This document shows, in pieces, positions 7,824-16,589 of a stretch of DNA of 64,000 nt. This stretch comes from Croceivirga sp. GTDB lineage: Bacteria > Bacteroidota > Bacteroidia > Flavobacteriales > Flavobacteriaceae. The first letter of the stretch is position 1. Every line of letters begins with the position of its first letter. Where the stretch lies: contig JANQSA010000085.1 of the NCBI GenBank assembly GCA_028284285.1, positions 1 through 64,000 on the forward strand, given 5' to 3'. Below the pieces are notes generated by a model. That model searched no databases. It saw only the letters and a list, made by a program, of their open reading frames with translations, and had not been told where the DNA came from. The position numbers and the translations under genes were made by a program.

Positions 7824-8723
7824 ATGAAGGAGTACAACATAAGAGTAGTGGAAACTGCAGATCCCGCTATATTAAAGTTTGAAGCCAACCACTTCCTGGT
7901 TAAAGAAAACTATGAATACAAGAATATTGATGAGGCTAAGAACTCCCCCCTGGCCCAACAGCTATTTCATCTCCCCTTTATAAAAACCGTATACGTTTCC
8001 GGAAATTTTATTGCCCTGGAACGCTTTGATATTATACAATGGAGTGATGTGAAAGATGAAGTGGCCCAAAACCTTGTGGAATATTTAAATACAGGGGAAC
8101 CCGTGGTAGTGGAAACCGACTCCTCCAGGCAGGTCCCTATTACGGTTTATGCCGAAGTAACCCCAAATCCTTCCGTAATGAAGTTTGTGGCCAACAGAAC
8201 TATTGTTCCTTCCATTTACGAGTTTAAAAACATTGATGAAGCCAAAGACTCCGAACTGGCCAAAAAACTATTCCATTTTCCATTTGTAAAAGAAGTCTTT
8301 TTTGATCAAAACTATATTTCGGTTTCAAAATATGAAATAGCCGATTGGAACGACATCACCATGGAACTCCGTGAATTTATCAGGGATTTTCTGGCCAAAG
8401 GGAATGAGGCTGTGGCCACGGAAAAAGTTACGCCTACTACAGAAGCAGCAGCGCAAAACAAGGCTGAAACCGTCCCTCAAAATGAAACCGCAGTTCAAAT
8501 AATAAATATCCTGGAAGAATATGTAAAGCCGGCCGTAGCCAGCGACGGCGGGAACATTCTCTTCAAATCCTATGAGGAGGAAAGCAAAACGGTAAATGTT
8601 ATTCTTCAAGGAGCATGCAGTGGCTGCCCCTCCTCTACGTTTACCCTAAAGAACGGCATAGAAACCATGCTTAAAAATATGTTAGGGGATAAAGTACAAG
8701 AGGTGGTAGCGCTAAACGGGTAG
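7824..8723 (+). CDS. NifU-family Fe-S cluster scaffold with two Nfu N-terminal domains
   Basis: A 299-residue cytoplasmic protein starting at the ATG at 7824 (an in-frame TTG at 7806 overlaps the promoter). Two copies of the Nfu_N domain occur in tandem, about residues 1-88 and 104-190, sharing the segments FKNIDEAK/YKNIDEAK and LAKKLFHFPF/LAQQLFHLPF. A Thr/Ala/Glu-rich linker leads to a C-terminal NifU domain (about 222-295) with the cluster-binding CSGC motif (Cys265 and Cys268). Such proteins carry and hand over [4Fe-4S] clusters to target enzymes. Dodecin follows 47 bp downstream on the same strand with no terminator between, so the two may share a transcript. Confidence 0.93.
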   Translation: MKEYNIRVVETADPAILKFEANHFLVKENYEYKNIDEAKNSPLAQQLFHLPFIKTVYVSGNFIALERFDIIQWSDVKDEVAQNLVEYLNTGEPVVVETDSSRQVPITVYAEVTPNPSVMKFVANRTIVPSIYEFKNIDEAKDSELAKKLFHFPFVKEVFFDQNYISVSKYEIADWNDITMELREFIRDFLAKGNEAVATEKVTPTTEAAAQNKAETVPQNETAVQIINILEEYVKPAVASDGGNILFKSYEEESKTVNVILQGACSGCPSSTFTLKNGIETMLKNMLGDKVQEVVALNG

Positions 8724-8770
8724 CATGCTGTAATATTTGTTATCTTGAAGAAATTTAAAAATCATTAACT

Positions 8771-8971
8771 ATGGCAATTTTAAAAGTAATTGAAGTGTTG
8801 GCCAACTCGGATAAAAGTTGGGAAGACGCCACTGAAAAAGCGGTAGAACAGGCCTCAAAAACAGTAAAAAACATTCGTTCTGTGTATGTCAATGAGCAGA
8901 GCGCCACGGTATCAGATGGCAAAGTAGCGGAGTACCGCGTGAATGTAAAGATCACGTTTGAGGTACAATAA
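8771..8971 (+). CDS. Dodecin family protein
   Basis: A 66-residue small protein of standard dodecin length. It shows the dodecin pattern: VIEVLANSDKSWEDA at the start with the flavin-stacking Trp17, then a helix (ATEKAVEQASKTV) and beta strands ending in VNVKITFEV. Dodecins form hollow dodecamers that bind and buffer flavins (riboflavin, FMN) or CoA in the cytoplasm. The gene lies between the NifU-type gene and a strong terminator, closing that transcription unit. Confidence 0.93.
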   Translation: MAILKVIEVLANSDKSWEDATEKAVEQASKTVKNIRSVYVNEQSATVSDGKVAEYRVNVKITFEVQ

Positions 8972-8993
8972 AGTCTATGTGACAATTTGTTTT

Positions 8994-9018
8994 AGCGCCG
9001 TTATCGGCGCTTTTTTTT
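8994..9018 (+). terminator. Rho-independent terminator after dodecin
   Basis: AGCGCCG and CGGCGCT form a 7-bp GC-rich stem with a TTAT loop, followed by an unbroken run of T up to 9018. It lies 22 bp after the dodecin stop codon. Confidence 0.92.
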
Positions 9019-9034
9019 ATTGTATTTTTCCTGT

Positions 9035-11128
9035 ATGAGACGCTTTTTCCTCGCCCTACTACTTGTAACCCTCGGATGTTCGCAAAAAAAATCTACCATG
9101 GAACACAAACACACCAATGCCCTCATCCATGAGACCAGCCCGTATTTACTACAGCACGCTCATAACCCGGTGAACTGGGAAGCCTGGAAGCCGGAAGTTC
9201 TGGAAAAAGCAGTAAAAGAAAACAAACCCCTGCTCATCAGTATCGGTTATGCCGCTTGCCACTGGTGCCATGTAATGGAAAAGGAGTGTTTTGAAGATGA
9301 GGAGGTGGCTAAAATAATGAACGAAAATTTCGTAAACATAAAGATTGACCGGGAAGAACGCCCGGATGTGGATCAGATTTATATGGATGCCATTCAAATG
9401 ATGACAGGAAGAGGCGGTTGGCCCTTAAACATTGTAGCTCTGCCCGATGGACGACCTTTTTGGGGCGCTACCTATGTTCCCAAGGAGAACTGGATAAAAT
9501 CCCTGAACCAATTGATGGAATTGTACCAAAAGGATCCAAAAAAAGTGGAGGAATACGCTTCTAATATGGAAAGGGGTATCCAGGCTATCAATCTCGTCGA
9601 AATCAAAGAAACGGCAGATCACTTCACCCTGAGCCAATTGGAGAGGGCCGTGGAGCAATGGTCTTCTTATTTTGACACCTATCTGGGCGGGTACAAAAGA
9701 GCACCAAAGTTCATGATGCCGAATAACCTGGATTTCCTGCTGCACTATGCGATATCTGAAAAAGAGGAAGAAGTCATGGCCTATGTAGATACTACACTTA
9801 CCAGAATGGCGTATGGCGGAATATTTGATCCCATAGACGGGGGCTTTTCCCGATATGCCGTAGACACCAAATGGCATGTGCCCCATTTTGAAAAAATGCT
9901 GTATGATAACGGACAGCTTGCCAGTCTGTATGCCAAGGCATTTGCCGTTACCAAAAATCCTTTGTACAAAAAAGTGGTGGAGCAAACGGTCTCTTTTATA
10001 AAGTTAGAATTGCTGGATGAAAGTGGTGGTTTTTACTCCTCCCTTGATGCTGACAGCCTTAATGAGTCCGGGGTTTTGGAAGAAGGTGCTTTTTATGTTT
10101 GGCAAGAACACGAACTGGATTCCCTGCTTGGAGAGGACTTTCCAATTTTTAAGGACTATTACAATATCAATGCTTACGGACATTGGGAAGAGGGCAAATA
10201 TGTATTGATCCGCGACAAATCGGATCATTTTATTGCCGAAAAGCACGCGATTTCCCTACCTACCTTAAAAGGTAAAATTGACGGCGCTCTACAACGTCTT
10301 AAAACCGTGAGAGACCAGCGAAAGAAACCAAGGTTGGATGATAAGATCCTGGTTTCCTGGAACGGATTAATGCTGCAAGGCCTGGTAGACGCCTATCGTT
10401 ATTTACAAAATGAAGACTATCTGGAGTTGGCCCTGAAAAATGCAGAATTCCTTCAACAGCAAATGACCCAACCGGACGGCACCTTATATAGAAATCATAA
10501 AGGCGGCCAAAGCACCATCAATGCTTTCCTGGAGGATTACGCCTGTCTTTCTCAGGCCTATATTTCGTTGTATGAAGTTACCTTTGAGGAACAATGGCTT
10601 TTTGCTGCTAAAAAACTGATGGATTATGCCATTGCTCACTTTAGCGATGCCACCAGTAAAATGTTCTACTTTACTTCACATGAAGATGCCGCTTTAATTA
10701 GAAGATCCATAGAGATCAATGACAATGTAATCTCCTCTTCCAATTCTATTATGGCACAAAACCTGCTAAAACTGCACAAGCTTTTCCCGCAGGAAGGTTA
10801 TGGGCAACGTGTGGAACAAATGCTAAACAACGTTCAGGAGAATTTTACGGAAAATGGGCAAAGTTTTGCCAATTGGCTACACCTGGTACTGTTTGAAAAC
10901 AAAAATTTCTATGAAATTGCCGTTGTGGGGGAAGACTTTAAAAAACTCGGGGCAGCACTGTCCGCGAATTATATTCCCAATAGCATTTTGGTAGGAGCAG
11001 CACAGGAAGGTGCCCTGGATTTAGTACAAAACCGCTACGATGCCTCCCGTACGTTGGTCTATGTCTGTATAGAAGGTGCCTGTAAACTTCCCGTAACGAG
11101 CACTAAGGAAGTACTGCAACAGCTCTAG
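9035..11128 (+). CDS. DUF255 thioredoxin-domain protein (YyaL / SPATA20-like), probable lipoprotein
   Basis: I choose the ATG at 9035 over an in-frame TTG at 9020, giving 697 residues. The start [16 protein letters not shown] reads as a lipoprotein signal with Cys15, although the lipobox is loose. Next come the DUF255 thioredoxin-like domain with HWCHVM flanked by Cys75 and Cys78, then a large (alpha/alpha)6-like region containing KMLYDNGQL and the conserved [12 protein letters not shown]. The family is widespread, but its reaction is not settled; a redox or sugar-epimerase-like role has been suggested from fold. The gene starts directly after the dodecin terminator and stands alone. Confidence 0.9.
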   Translation: MRRFFLALLLVTLGCSQKKSTMEHKHTNALIHETSPYLLQHAHNPVNWEAWKPEVLEKAVKENKPLLISIGYAACHWCHVMEKECFEDEEVAKIMNENFVNIKIDREERPDVDQIYMDAIQMMTGRGGWPLNIVALPDGRPFWGATYVPKENWIKSLNQLMELYQKDPKKVEEYASNMERGIQAINLVEIKETADHFTLSQLERAVEQWSSYFDTYLGGYKRAPKFMMPNNLDFLLHYAISEKEEEVMAYVDTTLTRMAYGGIFDPIDGGFSRYAVDTKWHVPHFEKMLYDNGQLASLYAKAFAVTKNPLYKKVVEQTVSFIKLELLDESGGFYSSLDADSLNESGVLEEGAFYVWQEHELDSLLGEDFPIFKDYYNINAYGHWEEGKYVLIRDKSDHFIAEKHAISLPTLKGKIDGALQRLKTVRDQRKKPRLDDKILVSWNGLMLQGLVDAYRYLQNEDYLELALKNAEFLQQQMTQPDGTLYRNHKGGQSTINAFLEDYACLSQAYISLYEVTFEEQWLFAAKKLMDYAIAHFSDATSKMFYFTSHEDAALIRRSIEINDNVISSSNSIMAQNLLKLHKLFPQEGYGQRVEQMLNNVQENFTENGQSFANWLHLVLFENKNFYEIAVVGEDFKKLGAALSANYIPNSILVGAAQEGALDLVQNRYDASRTLVYVCIEGACKLPVTSTKEVLQQL

Positions 11129-11213
11129 CACATTCCCAACATTAACCTAAGCTTAAATTTTTGTATTTGCCATTGACTGGGGTTATCGTTATTTTTCCAA
11201 AAAATCCGGAACA

Positions 11214-12041
11214 ATGCTGGAAGAACTGAACAACTACGGAACCTATCTTGATAAAGCAATAGACTGGCTGTGGAACTTGATCCCCAGCCTGGTGACTGCC
11301 CTTGTTATTCTCTTTGTTGGGTTATGGGTCATCAAGATCATTAACAAACTGGTGCGCAAATTCTTTCAGAGAAAAGACTACGATCCCGCTTTGGAGTCGT
11401 TCCTTCAAAGTTTTATTGGAATATCGTTAAAGGTGTTACTCGCGGTATTAGTGGTAACCCAGTTGGGTGTTAAAACCTCATCATTAATTGCCATGGTGGG
11501 CGCCGCAGGTTTGGCTATTGGATTGGCATTGCAAGGCTCTTTGGCCAATTTTGCAGGAGGGGTACTTATACTGCTCTTCAAACCCTTTCGGGTTGGGGAT
11601 TGGATCTCCGCACAAGGCGTGGATGGAGCGGTAAAGGAAATCACTATTTTTAACACGAAGCTGACCACTTTTGGCAACCAAATAGCCATTATCCCCAACG
11701 GGCAACTGGCCAACGGCAATATTGTGAATTATAATGCCGAACCCATACGCAGGGAAAACTATGTTGTGGGTATTGGCTACGGTTCCAATATCAAAAAAGC
11801 AAAGGATATCCTTCTGGACATATGCAATGAGGACCCCCGAATTCTAGCAGACCCTGCTCCTGAAGTCTATGTCAATAGTTTAGGAGACAGCTCGGTAGAC
11901 CTTACGCTTCGTTTTTGGGCAAAAAATGAGGAGTTCTGGCCTGCTCGTTTCCATCTCATAGAGCAGTCCAAACTACGTTTTGATGCAGCAGGGATTGAAA
12001 TTCCATTCCCACAACGTGTGGTACATACCCTGGACGATTAG
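11214..12041 (+). CDS. Small-conductance mechanosensitive channel, MscS family
   Basis: A 275-residue inner-membrane channel of minimal MscS type. Three membrane helices lie at about 22-44, 64-84 and 90-122. The last is the pore helix, with the Gly/Ala pattern AMVGAAGLAIGLALQGSLAN. The cytoplasmic beta domain follows, with FKPFRVGDWI and the IIPNGQLANGNIVNY signature. It releases solutes on hypo-osmotic shock. The 3' end overlaps the convergent tsaB gene by four bases. Confidence 0.95.
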   Translation: MLEELNNYGTYLDKAIDWLWNLIPSLVTALVILFVGLWVIKIINKLVRKFFQRKDYDPALESFLQSFIGISLKVLLAVLVVTQLGVKTSSLIAMVGAAGLAIGLALQGSLANFAGGVLILLFKPFRVGDWISAQGVDGAVKEITIFNTKLTTFGNQIAIIPNGQLANGNIVNYNAEPIRRENYVVGIGYGSNIKKAKDILLDICNEDPRILADPAPEVYVNSLGDSSVDLTLRFWAKNEEFWPARFHLIEQSKLRFDAAGIEIPFPQRVVHTLDD

Positions 12042-12712
12042 CGTTTTCCTCCCTGCAGGATAAAATCTTTTAAATAAAAAGGTTCAAAATACGCAATATC
12101 CTCAAATTCACGCTCTTGTTGTTTGGTATGTGAAAGTGGAACCATTTCCCGGGCGGATGGTAGTATTTCCGTATGAAACTCAAACCGTTCTCCTCTTAGC
12201 AACGCCTTGCACTTTTCCGCACCACTCCCCAGTAAATGAATGCGTTTTGCGGTGCTATATTCCCGGAAAGCATTTTCATCTATGATCTCTGCCCGGGTTT
12301 CCCGAAGTACTTCAAATTGATCATTATACACTTCGGAATAGACTTCCATACGCCGGGCATCCAGGAGCGGAATAATTATTTCTTCCGGTTCAGCTTTACG
12401 TTGGCGTGCCATACTCTCCAGTGTGGGTATAGCTATTAAAGGTAGGTTTAAAGCAAAACACAAGCCTTTGGCAGCGGCTACCCCAATGCGCAAGCCCGTA
12501 TACGAACCCGGACCCTTACTAACCGCAATGGCATTCAGCTCAGTGTGATTCAATTTCGCTTTTTGCAATGCTTTTTCAATAAAAACATGCAATTGCTCTC
12601 CGTGGGAGTATTGCCTGGCATTCTCTTCTACTAAAGCCGCTACCTTACCGTTTACCCCAACGGCTACCGAACAGTTGGTGGTTGCCGTTTCCAAACACAG
12701 GATTTTTGCCAT
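12038..12712 (-). CDS. tsaB: tRNA threonylcarbamoyladenosine biosynthesis protein TsaB
   Basis: A 224-residue ASKHA-fold protein. The N-terminal strand ILCLETATTNCSVAV and the motif SKGPGSYTGLRIG identify TsaB. It acts as the non-catalytic partner of TsaD in the cytoplasmic complex that installs t6A37 on ANN-decoding tRNAs. The start is firm because the first strand begins at residue 3. Only four bases separate the promoter-like TATCTTTG from the ATG, so the mRNA may be leaderless. Convergent with, and overlapping by four bases, the mscS-type gene. Upstream of it is the end of the export cluster. Confidence 0.96.
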   Translation of the reverse strand: MAKILCLETATTNCSVAVGVNGKVAALVEENARQYSHGEQLHVFIEKALQKAKLNHTELNAIAVSKGPGSYTGLRIGVAAAKGLCFALNLPLIAIPTLESMARQRKAEPEEIIIPLLDARRMEVYSEVYNDQFEVLRETRAEIIDENAFREYSTAKRIHLLGSGAEKCKALLRGERFEFHTEILPSAREMVPLSHTKQQEREFEDIAYFEPFYLKDFILQGGKR

Positions 12713-12716
12713 TTGG

Positions 12717-12724
12717 CAAAGATA
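12717..12724 (-). promoter_or_regulatory. -7 element immediately before tsaB
   Basis: The minus strand reads TATCTTTG (TAnnTTTG) followed by CCAA and then the ATG. There is no TTG at the normal -33 spacing. The short distance leaves essentially no untranslated leader. Confidence 0.55.
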
Positions 12725-12762
12725 CTGTCTCTTACCAAAAAGAGAAGGGGAAATGCGCTATG

Positions 12763-14115
12763 TTAATCTAAGCGTATAGGAAGCCCAAAGTAAAACTCAA
12801 GGATCTTCAGGCGGAAAATATAGTCGTATTTTGTGCGAATGACATTGGCCCTGGCATCATCCAGTCGGGCTTGAGATTGCCCAAAATCAAAAGCGTTCAA
12901 TAGACCCACCTCAAAACGGTCCTTGGCATATTGATAGGCCAACTCTCTTGCTTCCAGGGTTTTTTCCGCAGCTTCATAGGCCTTGGAAAACGTTCTCACA
13001 TCAACATACGCCTGATTAATGTCAGTTTCCAAATCCAATTTGGTCTGTTCTAATTGCAGCTCAGATCGTTTCAGGTCTATTTTGGCACGTTTTACGTTGT
13101 TCCTTGCCGTCCAACCGTTAAAAACAGGTACGTTTATCTGCGCACCATATGCCACCCCATCAAAGATCCATAGCTGATCTACAAAAGAGGGAACAAAGAA
13201 CTCACCATTTGCATCCGGTATCTGGTTTCTATTGGAATACCCATAGTTATATTGAAAAAAGCCTGTTATTGTAGGATAATAGGCTCCCCGGGCGATTTGT
13301 ACATCTTTCTCCGCTAAATCGATATTGGTTTCCGCTAACTTAACATCATTACGAAAACTCAGGGCCTTGTCAAAGATGACCTTGGCCGAATTATTCATGA
13401 TTTCTGAAGGAGGAACTTCAAAGGTTTCCTCAGCAATGTCAAAGTTGTCATAATCTGTGATCTGTAAGAGCTGCGCCAGGTTGATCTTAGAAATAGTCAC
13501 AAAGGCTTCATTCGTTACAATTTGTTGCTCTTGCGTAGCAGCGGTGGCTTCAATATCCAATAAATCGCCTCTTGGTACCACACCGGATTCTACCAACTCC
13601 CGTGTCCGTTTCACATCTTGTTCAGTGACGGCATACTGTGCCTGAGACACTTTTAGTTGCTCTTTGTTGGACAATACCTGCAAATAAGCATTCGCTACAT
13701 TCAGCCGTATATCATCCTTTAAATCATCTACACGATATTGGTTTGAAATGGCATTCATCCTGGCCCTGTTCAGCCGGCGAAAATTTCGCAACCCATCAAA
13801 AAGTGTAAGGTTAGAACTAAACCCCCCATTCACCCGGAATGTGGTCTCCGTGGTTGGTGCGTTACTACCAGGTACAATAGAGAAACCCACTGCGTTAGAG
13901 GCACTGGTATTGGCGTTTAAATCGGGTAATAAGCCCCCCAGAGCATCCAACTTATCAATTTCGGCAGTTTCCAGGTCCAGTTCGAACTGTTCTATACTGA
14001 GGTTGTTGTCTACAGCAAAGGTTACACATTCTTCCAGCGTCCATTTTCTCATTTGCGCGTTGCCTGAGAATACCCCACAACACAGCAATAGTATCCAAAT
14101 AATATTATACTTCAT
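12763..14115 (-). CDS. TolC-family outer-membrane efflux protein
   Basis: A 450-residue protein with a signal peptide ending GNAQ (about 1-21). Two outer-membrane-efflux repeats follow, rich in long amphipathic helices (for example LEQTKLDLETDINQAYVDVRTF), which form the trimeric periplasmic tunnel and beta-barrel. It begins WTLEECVTFAVDNNLSIEQ, typical of Bacteroidota TolC homologues. It is the last gene of the eight-gene export cluster, 30 bp after adaptor 2, and is the only outer-membrane channel there, so it presumably serves both inner-membrane modules. Confidence 0.95.
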   Translation of the reverse strand: MKYNIIWILLLCCGVFSGNAQMRKWTLEECVTFAVDNNLSIEQFELDLETAEIDKLDALGGLLPDLNANTSASNAVGFSIVPGSNAPTTETTFRVNGGFSSNLTLFDGLRNFRRLNRARMNAISNQYRVDDLKDDIRLNVANAYLQVLSNKEQLKVSQAQYAVTEQDVKRTRELVESGVVPRGDLLDIEATAATQEQQIVTNEAFVTISKINLAQLLQITDYDNFDIAEETFEVPPSEIMNNSAKVIFDKALSFRNDVKLAETNIDLAEKDVQIARGAYYPTITGFFQYNYGYSNRNQIPDANGEFFVPSFVDQLWIFDGVAYGAQINVPVFNGWTARNNVKRAKIDLKRSELQLEQTKLDLETDINQAYVDVRTFSKAYEAAEKTLEARELAYQYAKDRFEVGLLNAFDFGQSQARLDDARANVIRTKYDYIFRLKILEFYFGLPIRLD

Positions 14116-14145
14116 TTCGTTTTTTGATTTTCGGTTTGTTACTGG

Positions 14146-15291
14146 TTATTCCGCACTCTCTTCTTCTCCCTCTCCCTCTTCTTCTGTGCCTTTCTTAATG
14201 GGTTCGGTCTTATTCCACTGTTTTACATTGTCCTCTTCTGTTAAACCGGAAACAACTTCCACATTGATCCCGTCCGAAATCCCAATTTCTATATCTCTGC
14301 GTTCAAATTCCTGTTCCCCCGTGGATACCTCTACATAGGGTTTGTTGGTAGACTTATCAAATTGGAGCAAGGCCTCAGGAATGACCAAAACACTGTCCTT
14401 TTTTTCCAGGGTCAGGGAAGCATTGGCACTGTAGCCTGCACGGATCAAAAGATCATCTGTCACCGCCACATCCCCTTCAATCTTAAATTGCACTGCACCA
14501 GCTTCTTCCACCCCTTTTGGAGCAATAAATTTCAACTTCGCCTCTAGTTCCTTGTCCTCCACAGCGCCCAGCGTGATGGTTAACGGCATTCCAATCTCCA
14601 ATTTTGCCACCTCACCTTCATCTACTTTGCCTTCAAAGATCATTTTGCCCAAATCCGCAACCGCTGCAATCGTGGTGCCATCATTAAAATTGTTACTTTG
14701 AATGACCTGGTCTCCTTCTTCCACGGGAATTTCCAAAATGGTGCCATCCACCGTGGCCCGGATATCGGTATTGGCGCTCATAGAACCTCCTGCGGAGCCC
14801 TTTAAGATAATCTGGTAATCGTTTTGGGCATTCTCCAATTCCAACTTCGCCTGCTCAAAAGCCAGCTCTATATCTTGAAAATCCTGTTCCGAAACCACAC
14901 CTTTGTCAAAGAGTTCTTTATTTCGATTAAATAGCAAATCGGAATTGCGCAAGGCTACTTTAGCATTATTTACTCTCCCTTTGGCCTGAAAAAGGGCCTG
15001 TTCATTAGGCACTACCTTGATCACTGCGATCAATTCCCCGGCTTTTACCTGGGCGCCTTCCTCTACAAAGATCTTGTCGATGATTCCCGTAATTTGGGGC
15101 TTTATTTCCACCTCCTCCTGGGGGATCACCTTACCCGTAGCCACCGTCTTTTTTTCTATATTCGAAACAAAAGGGTTATGGGTCTCAAATTCAATAGTAC
15201 CCTTACTATTGGATTTGATAAAGAAGGTAGCCGCCCAAAGGGCGCCGATAACCAGGACTCCAATTCCTACCCATTTTAAAATTTTCTTCAT
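14146..15291 (-). CDS. Periplasmic adaptor protein, MacA-like (module 2)
   Basis: A 381-residue membrane-fusion protein. An N-terminal membrane anchor (about 5-25) is followed by a lipoyl/barrel-sandwich half-motif (VATGKVIPQEEVEIKPQITG), an alpha-helical hairpin (about 110-180), the second lipoyl half and a beta-barrel (VIQSNNFNDGTTIAAVADL). A membrane-proximal domain and a very acidic Glu-rich tail (last 15 residues) complete it. It bridges the inner-membrane permeases to TolC. It is a clear paralogue of the adaptor at 18607-19719; both share NNFN(D/E)GTTIAA and the FER..(E/V)(I/L)GISDGI segment. Confidence 0.94.
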   Translation of the reverse strand: MKKILKWVGIGVLVIGALWAATFFIKSNSKGTIEFETHNPFVSNIEKKTVATGKVIPQEEVEIKPQITGIIDKIFVEEGAQVKAGELIAVIKVVPNEQALFQAKGRVNNAKVALRNSDLLFNRNKELFDKGVVSEQDFQDIELAFEQAKLELENAQNDYQIILKGSAGGSMSANTDIRATVDGTILEIPVEEGDQVIQSNNFNDGTTIAAVADLGKMIFEGKVDEGEVAKLEIGMPLTITLGAVEDKELEAKLKFIAPKGVEEAGAVQFKIEGDVAVTDDLLIRAGYSANASLTLEKKDSVLVIPEALLQFDKSTNKPYVEVSTGEQEFERRDIEIGISDGINVEVVSGLTEEDNVKQWNKTEPIKKGTEEEGEGEEESAE

Positions 15292-15325
15292 TTTTTTGAT
15301 TATTTAGTTCAATTTTGGTTTTGTT

Positions 15326-16588
15326 CTATTCTTCCCGTAATGCATCAATGGGCCGTATACTAACCGCTCTTTGCGCGGGGATCAACCCGATCAAAATGCC
15401 CAGTACAACCATTAAAAACAAGGATCCAAGGACATAAGGAATGGGCACAGTGGGATTGGTATACGGGAAGTCGCCACCTTGCGTAAGGGAATCTATTAGT
15501 CGTAATGTACCCGCTCCGGCAATTATCCCAATAATCCCTGCCAGCATAGTAAGCACTAAAGATTCTATGATGATTTGATTCTTTATTTCCCCTGGAGTTG
15601 CCCCCATGGCCCTTCGTACACCCAACTCTTTCGTACGCTCTTTTACCGAGATCAACAGGATATTTCCTATACCGATCACCCCTGCCAAAATTGTGGCCGC
15701 CCCAACAATAAGCGATAAGAAGGTCAAGCCTGCGGAAAATCCAAAAATTCTTTTAAATATCTCTCCTAAATTAAAGGAACCTATGGCACGCTCGTCTCTA
15801 GGATCTACTCTATGTATTCTTCGTAAGGTCGCTTTGATATCCTCTTCAACCTTTACCACATCCGCGTCATCGTAGGCCGCAATCGCGAACCATGCCAAAT
15901 TGTCTCCTGTATTATACAGTTTTCTATAGGTAGTAAAGGGAATATAGATATCACTGTCGTTATCAAAAGGGCTATTGGGCACAAACTTATGTACGCCAAC
16001 CACCTGAAAGTTTATTTCATCAATAGTAATATAGCCTCCTAAGGGATCTTCGTCCTCGTCAAACAATTCCTTTTGGGTTCGTTCCCCTATGACGCATACT
16101 TTACGTTCCTGTTCAATATCATCATCGTTGATAAACCGCCCCCCATCATAAATTTTCTTGCTGGCAATTTTGGTAAACTCCGGAAAGTCGCCAAACACCG
16201 AATAGTTTCCGGATTTTAAGCCCCTGGTGATCAATCCCGGATTGGAACCAAAAACTCCCCGGACATTTCTCGGCGCGATGGCCATGATCTCGGGTACTTG
16301 TTTTTTTAACGCTTCAACATCGGGCAACTTTAACTGTATCTGTCTTCCTATTTTAAACCCACTATACGGCATGCTTGTAGATTGTGCCCAAACGAATATG
16401 CTATTTCTGGCTACACTTTTAAATTGTCTTTCAAAACCGTTATCTAAGCCTTTTGAAGCTCCGGAAAGACCTATATAAATATAAATCCCTATGAATACCC
16501 CAATCATGGTTAAAAAGGTTCGCAACTTATTCTTGCGAATGGACTGGAAGATCTCAATCCAGGTATCCCTGTCAAATAACTGTTTCAT
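15326..16588 (-). CDS. MacB/FtsX-type ABC transporter permease (module 2, type B)
   Basis: A 420-residue permease without an ATPase domain. One N-terminal membrane helix (about 22-42) is followed by a MacB-type periplasmic core domain (about 45-250) and three C-terminal FtsX helices. The coupling segment VKERTKELGVRRAMGATP lies between the first two of the three. It resembles most closely the permease at 19748-21007. Both have an (S/T)xxPY segment near residue 75 and the RG(L)K..G.Y.(V/I)(Y/F)GD(F/Y)PE pattern. It starts one base after the stop of the upstream permease gene and must use the ATPase encoded at 17815-18519. Substrate unknown. Confidence 0.93.
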   Translation of the reverse strand: MKQLFDRDTWIEIFQSIRKNKLRTFLTMIGVFIGIYIYIGLSGASKGLDNGFERQFKSVARNSIFVWAQSTSMPYSGFKIGRQIQLKLPDVEALKKQVPEIMAIAPRNVRGVFGSNPGLITRGLKSGNYSVFGDFPEFTKIASKKIYDGGRFINDDDIEQERKVCVIGERTQKELFDEDEDPLGGYITIDEINFQVVGVHKFVPNSPFDNDSDIYIPFTTYRKLYNTGDNLAWFAIAAYDDADVVKVEEDIKATLRRIHRVDPRDERAIGSFNLGEIFKRIFGFSAGLTFLSLIVGAATILAGVIGIGNILLISVKERTKELGVRRAMGATPGEIKNQIIIESLVLTMLAGIIGIIAGAGTLRLIDSLTQGGDFPYTNPTVPIPYVLGSLFLMVVLGILIGLIPAQRAVSIRPIDALREE

Positions 16589-16589
16589 A

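Noticed and set aside
9425-9985. Antisense 186-residue open frame inside the DUF255 gene
   Set aside because: It mirrors codon use of the real gene on the opposite strand and has no recognisable domain; the sense protein is a secure family member.
13748-14338. Antisense 196-residue frame across TolC and adaptor 2
   Set aside because: It spans two real genes on the other strand, is Ser/Pro-rich as antisense frames often are, and has no motif.
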